From Rhyacophila brunnea (Eukaryota > Arthropoda > Insecta > Trichoptera > Rhyacophilidae), in contig JAGYXB010000135.1 in the NCBI GenBank assembly GCA_022495005.1, positions 2,852,001-2,916,000 on the forward strand: a DNA stretch of 64,000 nucleotides. The letters are read 5' to 3'. The translations under genes were made by a program, and so were the position numbers. The notes beneath the pieces were generated by a model. It was given only the letters and a program-made list of their open reading frames with translations. It was not told where the DNA came from and ran no database searches. Position 1 is the first letter of the stretch. Each line of letters opens with the position of its first letter. This document shows positions 21,591-34,225 of this stretch, one piece after another.

Positions 21591-24355
21591 TCTAATTTAG
21601 AAGTAAAAAAAAACTGGTCTATACCTACTTTATAATATAGTACACAGTCTATGTCACAAATCACGCGAGCGTATGTATTATGTATATCACATGAAAACAT
21701 CTCAGTAGTCTTAGGAGAATAGTCTAGTTATAAAATTTATGTTTTTAAAGGCAACACATTAGCATTTATTATAGTTTTGGGACATATTATGTAATTAAAA
21801 ATAGTTCGTGGGATTTTAACGGGAGAAATTGAATAGCTACCTGAAATGCTGCTACAATCATGGCTTTTCAACTGTGTTGTGCTATCGTGGCTGATAGCCT
21901 GTGCAACGTCGTGAATCCAAGATGGCATCCACTCCAGACATTAATCATAACATAACTCTTTTCAGAATTATGTATGGCAATTTTGAATTTAGTCTTATTT
22001 GTTTGAAATAAGGTCATCCAGTGCGTATTTCTTGATGACTTATCGGGAATTACAAGCCAATTTTATTTTGAACGAATTAAGTCAGTCGAAAATAAAGAAT
22101 TTGAGGCAAGTTTTGGAGCTGTGCTTAAATAATCTGTAGGTAAAACTTTGTAAGAAAGATCTATACCTATCTCATTATGATGCTCTATTTTTTTTTAAAT
22201 TTAGAAATTGAGATTAATGATTCACATAAAATATTTTAATACAATCAAAGAGTAATTATAAACGCAGTCTTTATAAAATTGAGAATAAAGCAATTTTTCA
22301 AAATACAGTTTTGTTTAAATTCTTGTATATTTGTCGGTTTCTTCCGTTATTACTCTATTGATGAAAACCGCTCGGCTTGTAGACTACATTGTTGGTACAA
22401 CTTTATAAAAGTTTTATCTTAATATCTCAAAAGGTTCCTAAGTTTAATTTAAATTTAAAATAATGCACTTACAACAATTCATCACGAGTACGTAAAGGGG
22501 TCAGATAGCAACGGTAGAGTGGTGAGGTGAGGTGCTGGTAGACGGGCGTACATCTAGATCCAACCGTTATATATCTGACCGATTTGAAAAATAATAATAG
22601 ATGGATTAATTACATTCTAATCCAATCATTTTTTTTTCATTTTGTATATCAGTCTACTCCTTATTTCCGTATTTTCCTTATAAGTCGCTGGTGGTTTAGT
22701 AATTAATAAAACCTGCATAGAATTCCATGGATACCTGTGTAAATATATAGTTATTAAATAATAGTCATTCAACAACAATTGCTGGACCGTGAAAAATTGC
22801 AGTATTGTATTACGTACAGCTGTGCAAATTAAATTTTCGAGGACATTTAAAAATTAATTGCCTAGCGTAGGTGTCTCATTGTGGCTCGCACAACGTATTA
22901 TCGACACAAAAGGAGTTTAAATCTAGGATTAAAACGTACAAGAAAAATCCAACCCACACGCCGTCGCAGTGTCATTCGGTCGGGTCACGCGAACCGGTTG
23001 TTGAAATATTCAACATGTCCGATCGAGCCTGTTGTTGTCGTATCGGATTCGCAAACCGTTTCTTAGATACCGTTTGACCATTTTGCACATTTTACAATTT
23101 ATGTATACATTTTATTGGACCAGGAGTTGAACTAATTGTTTAATAAAAAAAATAAAAACTTGTTTCGAATGATACCTACCATATCACAAATCTATAAGTA
23201 AGTACTTACCTACTTATTATTCAGGAAACGTCTCCACTACCTTCTGTCTACCGTAATTTTCTCCATCGATTGTTAAACGTCAATTTTGATTGTTCCCTGC
23301 ATTGATAATATTTACTTATCAATGGTTCCCTGGGAGTCGTGGCCCAAATCGAATAATTATTATTCCCATTTTAGTTCCCGACTCACTCGCCGATCGGTGA
23401 CAGAAAACTTGGGTTGATAACTAAAATTACCGAGAACGTACGAAAATATCCGAATTCATCGGCGAGCTTCCGAGTAGGACGACACCTGGATTGTCCTCTC
23501 TTGCTTTTGACATAACCATTGCCGACTGAATCACATAACGCAACATCACGATCCAACATGAGCGCACGTGAGGCTATGGTAAGTTCACACCGCGGGGGAA
23601 AAGTGTGCAATGTTGTAGTTTTACTTGGTATTTAAAATTTTAAAATCTTATTAAACAGATGCTCCCATCACTAGTACATTTCAGTTAGAAAAATCTACCA
23701 AAATGTATCAGAACCATACTATGCCACATCACAACATCATGCGTTTTTATTTTCTGAAGATTTACATATTATTTTTGAGTCATTTGCTTTCACGTTTCTT
23801 TGTTTTTACTAGTTTAGAAGGGAGCTACAAATTGACACAATATTTTTGTGGGCTGTCACTTTTTATTTTTAATATGGTTCTAGCATGAGAGCTTATGTAA
23901 CGTGGTGGTAATGTGTTTACAGCATTAGCTTGAGGGATGATAAATTTTATTATTATACTCTTACTCCAACTATCTCAGTTATAATTTCCCAATTACATTT
24001 TTCTTCTGGTCGTTTCATTATTGAAATGGGTATTTTGAGTAGTTTGATGTGGACGCAAACTATCCCACTCGCGCGTCTCTTCCAACCCGTCACACTTCGA
24101 GGGTTCAGTAAAAGATAACATTGTAAGTATATTAATTGAGTGGTTGCGTCGCTCTGAAAATTGACGAGTGCCACATTTTTTTGCCTTCAATATAAAAATC
24201 GCGTTGTATGCCAGCTGTCCCACACAGAAATTATCACAAAATTGTTGTATTTTAGTCAATAAGTTAGTTTCCAATTACGCTGTTGCTTGTGATTAGGGTA
24301 CGAACTCAGTTTTTATTGTACGCAAGTTTTTAGAGGATGGGTTAAGGTTAAATAA
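21591..24355. other. Long gap, no gene recognised
   Basis: AT-rich with a small inverted repeat at 22499-22581 (GGTCAGATAGCAACGGT / ACCGTTATATATCTGACC). The stretch 22880-23080 is less AT-rich and partly open, rich in arginine codons in one frame, but I recognise no protein. No element ends seen. Confidence 0.4.
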
Positions 24356-24562
24356 AAGTTCGAACCGGTTGTAAGAAAATTAGTTGAAGACACCACTGAC
24401 TATAAAACTGAAGAACGAAGACTTTTTGCGAAACGCAGCCTCCTGGCAAAAGTAGTTAAATCCATCCACGTAAACAAAAAATCGATAGCTTCAATTGCGT
24501 TTTATGACTCTGATGCAACCGTAATTATGATCATTGAATTTAACCTCTGCAATGGCTACTGA
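24356..24562 (+). other. Open stretch of 68 codons, unrecognised
   Basis: Directly after a TAA, an uninterrupted frame reads KFEPVVRKLVEDTTDYKTEE, continues through RRLFAKRSLLAKVVKSI and ends ...EFNLCNGY. There is no ATG at its start. Composition is protein-like (charged, lysine-rich) and better than neighbouring chance frames. I cannot name a family. It may be a fragment of a decayed element or chance. Confidence 0.2.
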
Positions 24563-24972
24563 ATAACTACAATAACATTGTGGGTGTAATATTGATTGTC
24601 GATGACGTGTATGTTGTCCTAACCATTGGTCTCCAAACTTACTAAGCTATTCGCTAAGCGAACATTTTTTTTAATTTAAATTATCTGGTGAGCTACACAT
24701 TATGTACCTATACATGAATGGTCCAGGGGCATTCAGTTTGAAAACGTAAATATATCAGTTGAAAATGTCGTTTGCATCTAGCCATGATCATTATTAAATT
24801 ATGTGAAGGCAAATGTGAGCAAAAAGACTTCTCTCCACTTTTGAAGTACACAGCGGCAATTCTTTGTAATGTTTAAATTAAGACAAATAATTTCTAATTT
24901 AAACAACTGAATAAGTTTCTCAGTATATCCTATTAATATAATATAATAAATTCCAATGTATGTAAGTGTACT

Positions 24973-25145
24973 ATTCCATTTGAGTGGTTTTTTCTACCCG
25001 GATTTGGCGTTCGGCATCTTCCGGCACTATGCGCACTCACCGATGGTAAATGCATGCTGACCACAAATACAGTTAATTCTCGATTATGTAATGAATTAAT
25101 ACAATAAAAGAGGGTAAAAACCTTATTAAACTACTCAAATGGAAT
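24973..25145. mobile_element. Short MITE with ATTCCATTTGAGT termini
   Basis: Ends ATTCCATTTGAGTGGTTTTT and CTACTCAAATGGAAT are inverted copies, with ...TCTACCC and GGGTAAAAA next inside. Length 173 bp. No clear target duplication. Confidence 0.65.
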
Positions 25146-25260
25146 CATACAAATCTTCAATCTTTAAAAATTTAAATTCAAGTTTGATCAACCACCTCAG
25201 TGTATAACTAAAACCCTCAAAACAGCGTAATTATTTTTATCCGCATAGTTATATTAATGT

Positions 25261-25500
25261 GTAGGTGATGTAGAGAAGCCAAGGCCGACTATATTCAGGC
25301 CTCGGCAATGAATTGCGAATTACTAGTTATTGATTATCTTCTATTAAATTTTGTTCGCAATAAATGAAGATTTTCGATTGCATATTTCAAAAGCAGTTTA
25401 CCATATTGCATTCAAAGTATGGGCATTAATTGGCACTATCATCGAAGTTTACAGTTTCGTGTCACGGCTTACAGTGGGCCTTGAGAGAATCCCTTTTGCT
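25261..25500 (+). repeat. Interspersed repeat R2, copy 1
   Basis: Shares CAAGGCCGACTATATTCAG, CAATTGCGAATTAC, TTGATTATCTTC and GATTTTCGATTGCATATTT with 41406-41560, and GAAGTTTACAGTTTCGTGTCACGGC with 42335-42420. This copy is uninterrupted, so it shows the order of the parts before later insertions split the other copy. Confidence 0.65.
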
Positions 25501-26930
25501 TTTAACCTATTCAACTACTAAGTAATGTGTTTTGTTTTAATTAATGCAATAACCGCTTTTATTAGGGCCTCGACTACTGAAGCATAATACCAAAATGGGA
25601 AACTTTTTACTGTACGTAACTATCGGGTTACCAACTAACAAACATTGTGTAGGTATGTTAAAATATATTTGTTTAAATAAATTGCTCAATAATGAGTATG
25701 TACTTGATATAATAAAAATCGTTGTGAAGTTCATTACACTAAAAATTGCTGGTGGTTCCCAGAACGAAAAAATGGCAATAATTTTTCAGAGGTGTCATTT
25801 TTCTTTTTTACTTCACACGCCACCACAATCGAATACAATAAGCTTCGGAATATATATCACCTAATTATATGGTAAATTAAAATTGGCTTTTTACCTATTT
25901 CTCTACTCTGAATTTTAAGAAGCTTCTCATGTTGCTAAGTGCTAATTTTTGTATTCACTGTATAATTTTAAACAATAATATAAGTAATATATTCTTATTT
26001 GACTGAAGATTTAACCAATAATATGATTCCAAAGACCGTGAAAATTAATAGACATCAGTGATGTGGTTGTAAGGAAAGATCATATTAATATGTAACATTA
26101 TTTATATTATAAAGTATCTATCTATTTCTAAAAATAAAATGAATCCACAATAATTATCATTAAAGTCATAAACTATTTTTTTTTTCAACGAATAATTCAC
26201 AAGATTTGAAGGTGTAACATTTAACAAAATGAATCAATTATAGAGTACCTACAAATAATTTATGTTCAAAATCGATTTGGATATTAAAAAATTACAGCCA
26301 CCATCAGTGAAAAATACACATTCATATCTTTTGCAAATGCGATATCAACTCTGAAAGTTTTTGAAGGGCCCAGTGTAGGACGAAATTCATTTAGGAAGTT
26401 TGTTTCTGAACGAAAAATCTAAATTATTAGAGTGGGTTAGTTTTGATACTGGATATTAAGTAGATGATCACAGCTTACTTGAGGTTGGACATGACTTATA
26501 TATACATTTACATCACCTATTCACTATTGGATCCCTTTGCTGACCTCGCGCCGTTCCCAACATACACTTTAACATACTAAGCTGTGCCATTTTGTTTTTT
26601 TTATCTCTCTTCTATGCACTTCACGCCTGTGGCATAATGACAGGTTATCTTTGAAAATAACAATCAGGTTTTAAATACCATCTGACTGTTGTCATGTATA
26701 TTATATTCAGATAGTAGTATATAAGTATAATTATATACTTAAGTAATTGACAATTTTATAACATAATAATATATCCCAATCATATTAATATTATTGTATT
26801 CTCAAGTATGCTTATACTGCATTCCAAGATGAAATATATACATGCAAATGACAAATGTCATCACAAATATATGTTGGAAATAGTTGGAAAATATTGTATA
26901 TACCTATGCCAGTAAGACAGGTAAGGACAG
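25501..26930. other. Gap, AT-rich, nothing recognised
   Basis: No element ends or coding motifs. Confidence 0.4.
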
Positions 26931-27165
26931 GCTTATATACATATTATGGAGCCCATTTGGGCACCTAAATAGTGTCTTCAAAAGTGACATTTCATTGTAT
27001 CTTCAGCGTGAAGTATTCAACCAATATGTGCTACTAATAGTGCTCACGTATGCATGTGAACTATGGACTCAATGAAAGAGAAAATTAAAAAAGAATATAT
27101 AATAGCCCAATATGACACGGAAAGGTGCATTGAAAAGATCGCAAAATAAACAGGCAGGAGGCAGA
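26931..27165 (+). pseudogene. RTE-type reverse transcriptase fragment
   Basis: Plus-strand reading GHLNSVFKSDISLYLQREVFNQ, then VLLIVLTYACELWTQ and, after a stop, IAQYDTERCIEKIAK. This aligns in order with the VFNQCVLPVLTYGCETWTL and RVTQRGMERCMLGI blocks of the fragment at the left window edge but starts slightly more upstream. Heavily diverged and stop-containing. A SINE begins immediately downstream (27166). Confidence 0.6.
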
Positions 27166-27417
27166 CATGGCCACGCTAGGTCGCCAAACATATTATGAAT
27201 GTTGTGGGTCCCGGGTTCGAACCCTGGGTCTGGCAAGTACACAATATATTGATTTTCAATTGGTGTATGAGTCAGAGTATGGACATAATAGGTTGAGCAA
27301 GTAGCTGAAATCCATTTCTCGTAAAAACAAAATTTGTTAATTAATACAAACTTCCACTTTGTGGAGGCCCATAATATGATCTAATTAGGATCGGACATGA
27401 TCGAAAGAAAGAAGAAA
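27166..27417 (+). mobile_element. tRNA-derived SINE, family S1 copy 1
   Basis: tRNA-like head with A-box-like TGGCCACGCTAGG (27168) and B box GGTTCGAACCC (27214), then CTGGGTCTGGCAAGTACA, GGTTGAGCAAGTAGCTG, ATCCATTTCTCGTAAAAAC, TTGTGGAGGCCCATA, GGATCGGACATGATCGAAAG and an A/G-rich tail. The same order occurs at 60559, 61188 and, inverted, 61391-61560. Target duplication not clear in this copy. Confidence 0.8.
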
Positions 27418-29319
27418 GGGCATTAAACAACCACATAGAGTACCTAACACCCGCTGGATTGGTGTTATGGCTGTCCTAGGATTTCAACAGGCACCCTTCG
27501 CCACTGCATCAGGATCAAGGCGCAAGTGTGTATGTACTCATGTTTTCGGCTACGAAACGTTTGTCTCTCTCGAAAAATCTTTGAACATATACAATTTTCT
27601 CCGAGATCAACATTATACTATTCTTCATTTTATGATGGGAAGTTAATCGATGAATAAATTTTAATTAGGCATGCATACTTAAAATGTGTGCCAAGTGAAC
27701 GATTGTGAATATTATGTTAATTGTGTGTGGACAACTTAATTTTTCCTAGTATCAAATAATGCAATAACTGACACAGTTTAAATTGCAATTGATGATAATG
27801 TATCATATAGAATTACATTTTACGGCCATCGCTGTCAGGCCGTAAAAAAGAGAACCTCTTGATATAATACAAACCGACGTTTATTGCTTTTTACGGTTGC
27901 ATAATGCCTCTTGCGGTTATTCGTATTAATAAAACATAATAATGATGTAGGCAATTAAAAATGATTGAAGTTTAAAAACAAATCGTGCTCTATTTTGGAA
28001 GTAACAATGATAATTCCGAAAATCATAAATTTTATTTTCCACGATAACATTCAAACATGTTTCATGACATGACATTTATTTTATACGTAATGTATGCCAA
28101 CCCACAAATGTTTAATTATGTCTAGACCAGGCTAATATACATTATAATAATTATTATTAAGTCCTCTTACGAATAATATGTATAACTGTTTTAGTGCAGG
28201 ATCCCATAGACTTTTCGTATACATAATATGCGGAACGCATTCTGACAATTATTGGAATGGGTTCTAGGGGTCACACAGATATCATATAATGTCGATATTG
28301 CCGGGCGATATTAATGGTAATTTTTTTGATTGAGGTTTTAATTTTTTTGGTTTCATAATGGTTTCATAAATGCGTTTAAAAATTAATAAATGTAAAAAAT
28401 CTTAACACCACTGCACAGTTATGTACCGAAATATGACTATATTCTAAAACATTAGAGCGAGAGGTTTAAAAGAATACTATTTTATGTAACAAAAATACTT
28501 TATGCAGTCATCAAATGTTTAAAATAACTATAAAGGATAATAAGGCTTCAAAATTATATAAATAGATTATCTACAACGTTTAAGGAGTGTCCAGGATCAT
28601 GGTTTGAAAATACAATAAAAACTCAATTTTGACCTTCGACGAGCATGTCCCCCCTTAACATAAAGTCTGATTACGTTTTACCTACATAAAAATATTATTT
28701 CAATAAAATGATGATATTCATTCGTGTTTTAGCTTTGTTTAATCTTCCTCTCGGATGGATTTTTATTTTTGTTCATTCGCAAATATTGAAACATTATCAT
28801 TCAGGCAAAACCACTTGAGTAAATTCAAATTATTACACAACATTTCCGATGTCGTTAGGCATTTCGCTTTTAAATAATAATATTATATCGTTGTAGGATA
28901 TTGATTGATACATTGCTTTAGAATTAATTAGATCGATTGAAAAGAAATGACTTATGCTTATGACTCGAGGTTTGGTTGCTATGCTTCGTATTTTTTCTAA
29001 ATGGCAAGACATCGCAAATACTGTAAATGTAACATTATGAAATAAACATTATAATAATATATTCCCATCGCGTTTAGGGTTACCGACGATCACGGATTTT
29101 TCTATAATTATTTTCGTGGATTCTACTGAATAATAAATACCAGAACGTTTAAGTGACCTGAATTCGAAAGTTAGCAATTATTTGAATTATACCTACCCAT
29201 TTAATTTAGTTGACACATTCGTCATTCTTTAATTCATTAAAGTCTTGTTTCAGACGCTTCATAATATGTAACGTATTGTAACTTATTATTAGCATTCATC
29301 ATTACATAATGTTTAAAGA
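27418..29319. other. Gap with one solo hAT end
   Basis: AT-rich. At about 27475-27513 CTAGGATTTCAACAGGCACCC then TTCGCCACTG matches the right end of the element at 48943-49501. Otherwise nothing recognised. Confidence 0.45.
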
Positions 29320-29327
29320 TTTCAGGG

Positions 29328-29563
29328 CAGGGCTCGAAATGGAACGGAGTGCACCGGAGCGCCGTTCCGGTTCTTGAAATCAGTAAAATTATCGCTCCGT
29401 CTCGTGAAAAATATATTTTGACCGTCTGAGCTAGATAGGCCATATAATAGAAAATCTAACACACTTATTTTTATAAAATACACATAAAACTTGATAACTA
29501 TGTAAATATCTTTAGAAAATTGTCGAACGTTCCGGTTCGTAAACTTTTCCATTTCGAGCGCTG
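29328..29563. mobile_element. hAT MITE, CAGGGCTCGAAATGG ends
   Basis: Left CAGGGCTCGAAATGGAAC, right CCATTTCGAGCGCTG, inverted match. Flanks TTTCAGGG and TTCCAGGG agree at 7 of 8 positions. 236 bp, no coding. A related end is present at about 35465-35507, and a more degraded one at about 685-760. Confidence 0.8.
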
Positions 29564-29675
29564 TTCCAGGGCGATTCCTATACTGTTATTTAGATTACGA
29601 TCATTGTATTTTCGTGAATCTGTTTATTCAGTATCTGTATACCTAGTACATATTTTATACAGTGAGTAACTATAA

Positions 29676-29760
29676 CAGGGTTAGCGAAACTTTTTACGTA
29701 CGCGTGCCAAAATTTCCTAAATATTATTTTGACTGTCTGACGGGCCGCGCAGTTTTTCAT
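29676..29760 (+). repeat. Solo hAT end
   Basis: CAGGGTTAGCGAAACTTTTTAC...CGTGCCAAAATTT...GACGGGCCGCGCAG has the style of a hAT terminus. No inverse partner found. The reading frame across it is incidental. Confidence 0.4.
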
Positions 29761-31030
29761 AGGGAAAAAAATAGTTATAAGAATTCTATTAAAAAAGTTG
29801 GAAAATTTTATGTAATTGAGTTTTTGAGTATTTCTATATTACTACTGTTATTTACACACAAATTGACGACATCCGGTCAGATGAGGCATTCTCTCGCTAA
29901 AGTGATCTCAAAAATTGTAAAATGATTGTCTATCGATCAAAATCAGTGGTTCGCGGCGCGGCTTTCCCCGCCGCCTAATGAGGTCAGTGCGATAATATTA
30001 TGTGTGAAGCACAAAACGTAAGGACCAATCTATACAATTTAAATCAAACATAATGCTTATTCTTGAAGAGTATCTACCTGCCTATAAATTTATAAATTTC
30101 GTTGTTTCCGTTTGCGCATCGATTGGTAATTACTTATAATAATTATTAATATTATGATTAACATTATTGGTAAAAATATTATTAAAAACCGAAGGAAATA
30201 CGCATGGATATATCGACATCATTTTGTAATATCATATAGGTACATAATATACGTCTTATATGTATTTGTAAAACCTTCTCACTTTCTGTATTGTAAACGT
30301 ATTACGATTAAAACAACATAGGTATAATTATTTTCAAATGTAGTAAAACCCTTAATAAAAATTGAAATCTTGGGAAATGACAGGGGTAAAAAATAACAAA
30401 ATATCTTAATTTTATTCGATTCTTTTAAAGATTTTGTGGTGTTGCTACACCTACATAATTAATTGTATTTTCTATAGAACTGTTCAATAATAAACATAGT
30501 GCGATTATCTAACCAATCTAAACTGAGAGGTTGCTGCATTATTTTATTATTGGGATTTCTTCTCAACTACAATAAAGTAGTACTTACCCAATATTTCGTA
30601 TTTTTTTGCAAGCGATTCGCAAATCCTCACGAGCTCGAGGAATCAGTTTAGGAATTGCTAAGTTTATCACTACGTAGTTTTTTGAAATTTTCTCTTGAAA
30701 ATTTCATTCAACGTTTGTAGATTTGAAATTATGCTATATAAATAATTGAATTCTTGCATTCCTAAACAAGCGTACATATGCCGACCATTATTTCTTTGAA
30801 CCGTTGACTGTTCAAATGATCACATTCCATGTCTGCCATACTTTAAAATACACAAGTACTGTGCAAATATAAAATCATTATTATTTTTTTTTTCTGCCAC
30901 CGAAATTGCAGCGCATTTCGCGGCAGACGTGGTAGGGGTAGCCTGTTGGGCAATTTGCATTCCCATTCAATTAGCATGTTAATAATTCTATTAGGCCGGA
31001 ATACATTATACAAGAAATTACTTTACACTT
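29761..31030. other. Gap with one hAT-like end
   Basis: AT-rich. At 30610-30660 GCGATTCGCAAATCCTCACGAG...GTTTAGGAATTGCT is the inverse of a CAGTGATTCC-AAACTG hAT end (compare 20644). Read on the minus strand this patch looks like an exon but is better explained as an element end. Confidence 0.4.
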
Positions 31031-31033
31031 TAA

Positions 31034-31687
31034 GAGCGGAATGCAGAAACATTTGTCATAACTAAAATTTCCTTAGCAGAAAACACTATGCAGATACATT
31101 GTCCTTAGTTAAGATCATTTCTATTGAAAATAATACCATATTTAAAAATTCTCGTTAGGTAAATTAGGTAAATTATTTTATAATTTTTCAACGATGACAA
31201 AAATATGACAACTGCATTTTATAAATGTAATAACTATAAATACATATTAATATTTAATTATAATACTCTTATGTTTCCGTTATAAGTCATTATACGTGAT
31301 TCCACAGGCACCGCAAGATATTTTTTTAACATGGTAACACTAGCTTCAAGTGTCATTCTTCACCTAGTATTTTGTATTTCTCTGGGTTGGCGTATAAAAG
31401 TAAAATTATATTCTGCAAGTACATGCCAAACGAATTAACACTATCAATATCCTTATTGAGATACATTGTTAAATGAATTTGAGTGTATGGACTGTGTTAT
31501 AGACATGCGAATTTATTTTGACAGCAGCTGTCAGTGGTAAATGGTAATACAGAAGGGGGCGTGTTCATAACAAAAGTAGTCTATGGTTAAGGATTCCTTA
31601 ACTCTATACTCAGGATTGTCTATAGTTAAGTCATACTTTTCGGCGACTTATCCTTAGGAACGAAATCTTAGATTGTGCATTCCGCTC
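31034..31687. mobile_element. Harbinger-like MITE with TAA duplication
   Basis: GAGCGGAATGCA at 31034 and the inverse TGCATTCCGCTC ending at 31687, each flanked by TAA (31031-31033, 31688-31690). Inside the left end is AAATTTCCTTAG, inside the right end CCTTAGGAACGAAATC. Two further internal foldable words around 31580-31625 (CTATGGTTAAGG, CTATAGTTAAG). No coding region. Confidence 0.7.
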
Positions 31688-32100
31688 TAACTCTATAGAC
31701 GGGGTTGGGTGCTGAATGGAGCTTCGTATGCATAATATGAAAGAGGCCTTTTCTTCTTTGATTCGTCTACCGGTCTACGTAAGACGATAGTATATTATAT
31801 TAGGTAAGTATATGAAGTGTTTTCAAGCTATGTATGTTGAATATATGGAGTGCTATATTCTCAAATCTTGTGAATTATTCGTTGAATAAAAGTAGTGGTT
31901 TATTAAAAGTTGTTAGCAAGTTCAAGTAAACGTTATAACTTATAATAACTAAATATTTGCCGAGAGCCGGACGTCGGTTAGTAATAAAGCTAATTAATAT
32001 CCCTTGATTTAAAACACAAAAACCGATAGTCAATAATAACGCAATTTGATTAGCATTTCATGTAGGACCTATTAGTTTAAATTATCGCAATTAGGTAGGA

Positions 32101-32176
32101 GGCTCGTAGCTTAATTGGTTCAAGCTTATTGCCGCGATACCAGTGGATACACGGGTTCAAATCCCGTCGAGCATCG
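32101..32176 (+). tRNA. tRNA-like sequence, probable pseudogene
   Basis: AGGCTCG / CGAGCAT can form the acceptor stem with one mismatch; GCTT / AAGC forms a D stem; ACGGG-TTCAAAT-CCCGT forms a perfect T arm. The anticodon arm is poor (one mismatch, and the base before the anticodon is not T), so it is not a convincing functional gene. It could be a tRNA pseudogene or the head of an unknown SINE; no SINE body follows. Confidence 0.45.
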
Positions 32177-33655
32177 TATTTTCTTCAAATGTGATTTTTT
32201 CTAATAGGTACCTATATTATTATGTGAAATCCTTTCAAGTTATGTATGTTCATCATATAGGTGCCTTTAGGGTAACTTTAAAATCATTTAATACCATATT
32301 TTGCTCCAACTTTACATAAAATCACTCAAGTCATTACCCATTTGAAATATTGCATCGGTTATATTGTAATATAATTAATTTCACATCAAGCATAAATTTA
32401 GTGAGGGTTGTTTTACCATTACATATCACCAAATTACTGAATGAGTATTATAGTAGGTATAGGTAATAGAGTTTTATATAAGAAGATGTATTTAATTATT
32501 TTTTATTTGTATATAATCGCATCTAACAGGGACTTATTTTAAAAGTGGCATATTTTACAACGTTTTTATTAGCTCGTATTCTTGTTTATCCGGTTTGTTT
32601 GTCCAGTACAAATCTTGCAATCGATTTTTAACTAACTTCCCGACTAGCTAGACATTTGAAACTTTTAGAATATATCAGAACACGATGCCAAAGCATTCTT
32701 TTAATACTTTTAGCCATTGTTTTGTATGAAAAGTTATTTCGGAAGAAATCCGTAATCCAATCCAATATTATTGGTTGCTAAGGGGGTGGTCCTAGCAACC
32801 GAACTATTAATATATACGTGCGTTAGTTACTATGGAAATCAAAATGAAATGACAAAATGACATTTCAGTATTCTATATTTGTTTGTTTGTTTGTTTGTTT
32901 TTTATTTACTTTACTTTACTTAAGTACAGGTTTGAGCATATTGAGCATAATAATTCAACAGAAAAATTAAAAACGTATATAAAAAGTTCTTTTTATCTTG
33001 TAATTATTTAAATCGTGTCTTTCTCTCCGATTAAGTTTATATTTTAATTTGACAACACGCTACATACATTGTAATCAAAAATGTCGCGCCGCCAATCGAA
33101 TATAAATCAATTTTATCTGGGCCGGACATGCAATCGATTCTTTGCATGCTTTATTTAAAACAAAGATAATGATGCGGTAGGTGTATTTAAATTTATATCA
33201 AATGTTTTTATTAGTTACCACGTTGTTGCATCGTTTGTAATACATACAATATCAAATGTAATCGTCACACATCTACTTATTGTTTTATTGATCTTGTTAT
33301 ATAGGACGCATAATTCGTTCATCTACCAAATGAATTAATTAGAGCAGTGATTTTGAAACCTTTTTCGTTACCTTATAAAGTTGTATGAAGATAATATATT
33401 CACGTGCTAGTGTGTTGTTTACCACACTGTCGATCAAAACTTCGAATCAAACTAGATATCTACGCAAGGACCTTAAACCGATTCATAATGCTGTCCCTCA
33501 ACAATATTAGTCTAATATTCATAATCTTCTACTACTGCTTGTATTATTTCGCTATCTTACGCGAATGCTTATAAATATCTGCGTATGCCGTCTAACATGC
33601 GCATTTGAGGATCCAAGCCGCTGATCATGCTGTTGAGACCTGCGTCTGAGTGCTT
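32177..33655. other. Gap with short tandem repeats
   Basis: AT-rich. A (GTTT)n run at about 32880-32902 is followed by TTTACTTTACTTTACTT. GCAGTGATTTTGAAACC at about 33345 may be a worn hAT end. No gene seen. Confidence 0.45.
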
Positions 33656-33664
33656 GGCCAGAGC

Positions 33665-33830
33665 CCAGAGTGAACGCGCGGGCAGCGGGGAGGCAGCGGC
33701 ACGTAAAATTGAAACGTATAACCGTGTGTGATACTGATAATATTCCTAAAAAATACATTGTCTACGAACATTTCACACACGGTTATACGTTTGAGTTGCG
33801 CATGCCGTTACCGCCCGCTAGTACGGTCTA
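33665..33830. repeat. Inverted repeat around AAACGTATAACCGTGTGTGA
   Basis: AAACGTATAACCGTGTGTGA at 33711 pairs with its perfect inverse ending at about 33792. Beyond them GCGGGCAGCGGGGAGGCAGC and CCGTTACCGCCCGC pair imperfectly. Local GC content is far above the surroundings. Probably a MITE with eroded ends. Confidence 0.55.
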
Positions 33831-34225
33831 GCACATATGCCTTCCCTGTCGGACTCTCTGCCATCCACCAAACTATTGAAAACATGCTGCCGCCATAAAA
33901 GTGAATGAATGAAGATACAAACCGATCAATTTCGTATTTAAGTTATATTTTTTTAGTTGATAGATACGCTATTTATGACAAACTTTAGGTATAAAAAATA
34001 ATCTCGAAATTCCTATAGTCGACCATTGTCAATTCTAGAATTTCGGAAGCATAAAATTAAACGGGACACGTACCAACCAAGATTGTGATTAACACGAACC
34101 TTAGCATTAGCTCTTATTTCTTGTTTAACATTCAACACACAGTTGAACGACAAAAATCGCCACGTGAGTACGCGGCCAAGACCGACCGCAAAAAAATGTA
34201 TTTATTTCACGTAACTCTCTCACAG

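Noticed and set aside
22881..23080. Overlapping open frames with an arginine-rich product
   Set aside because: Neither frame resembles a known protein. Both being open in overlapping phase suggests composition rather than coding.
30590..30665. Minus-strand stretch reading IPKLIPRAREDLRIACKK with a GTAAGTACT donor, like an exon
   Set aside because: The same bases align with CAGTGATTCC-AAACTG hAT termini seen at 20644 and elsewhere, so the open frame is a by-product of an element end.
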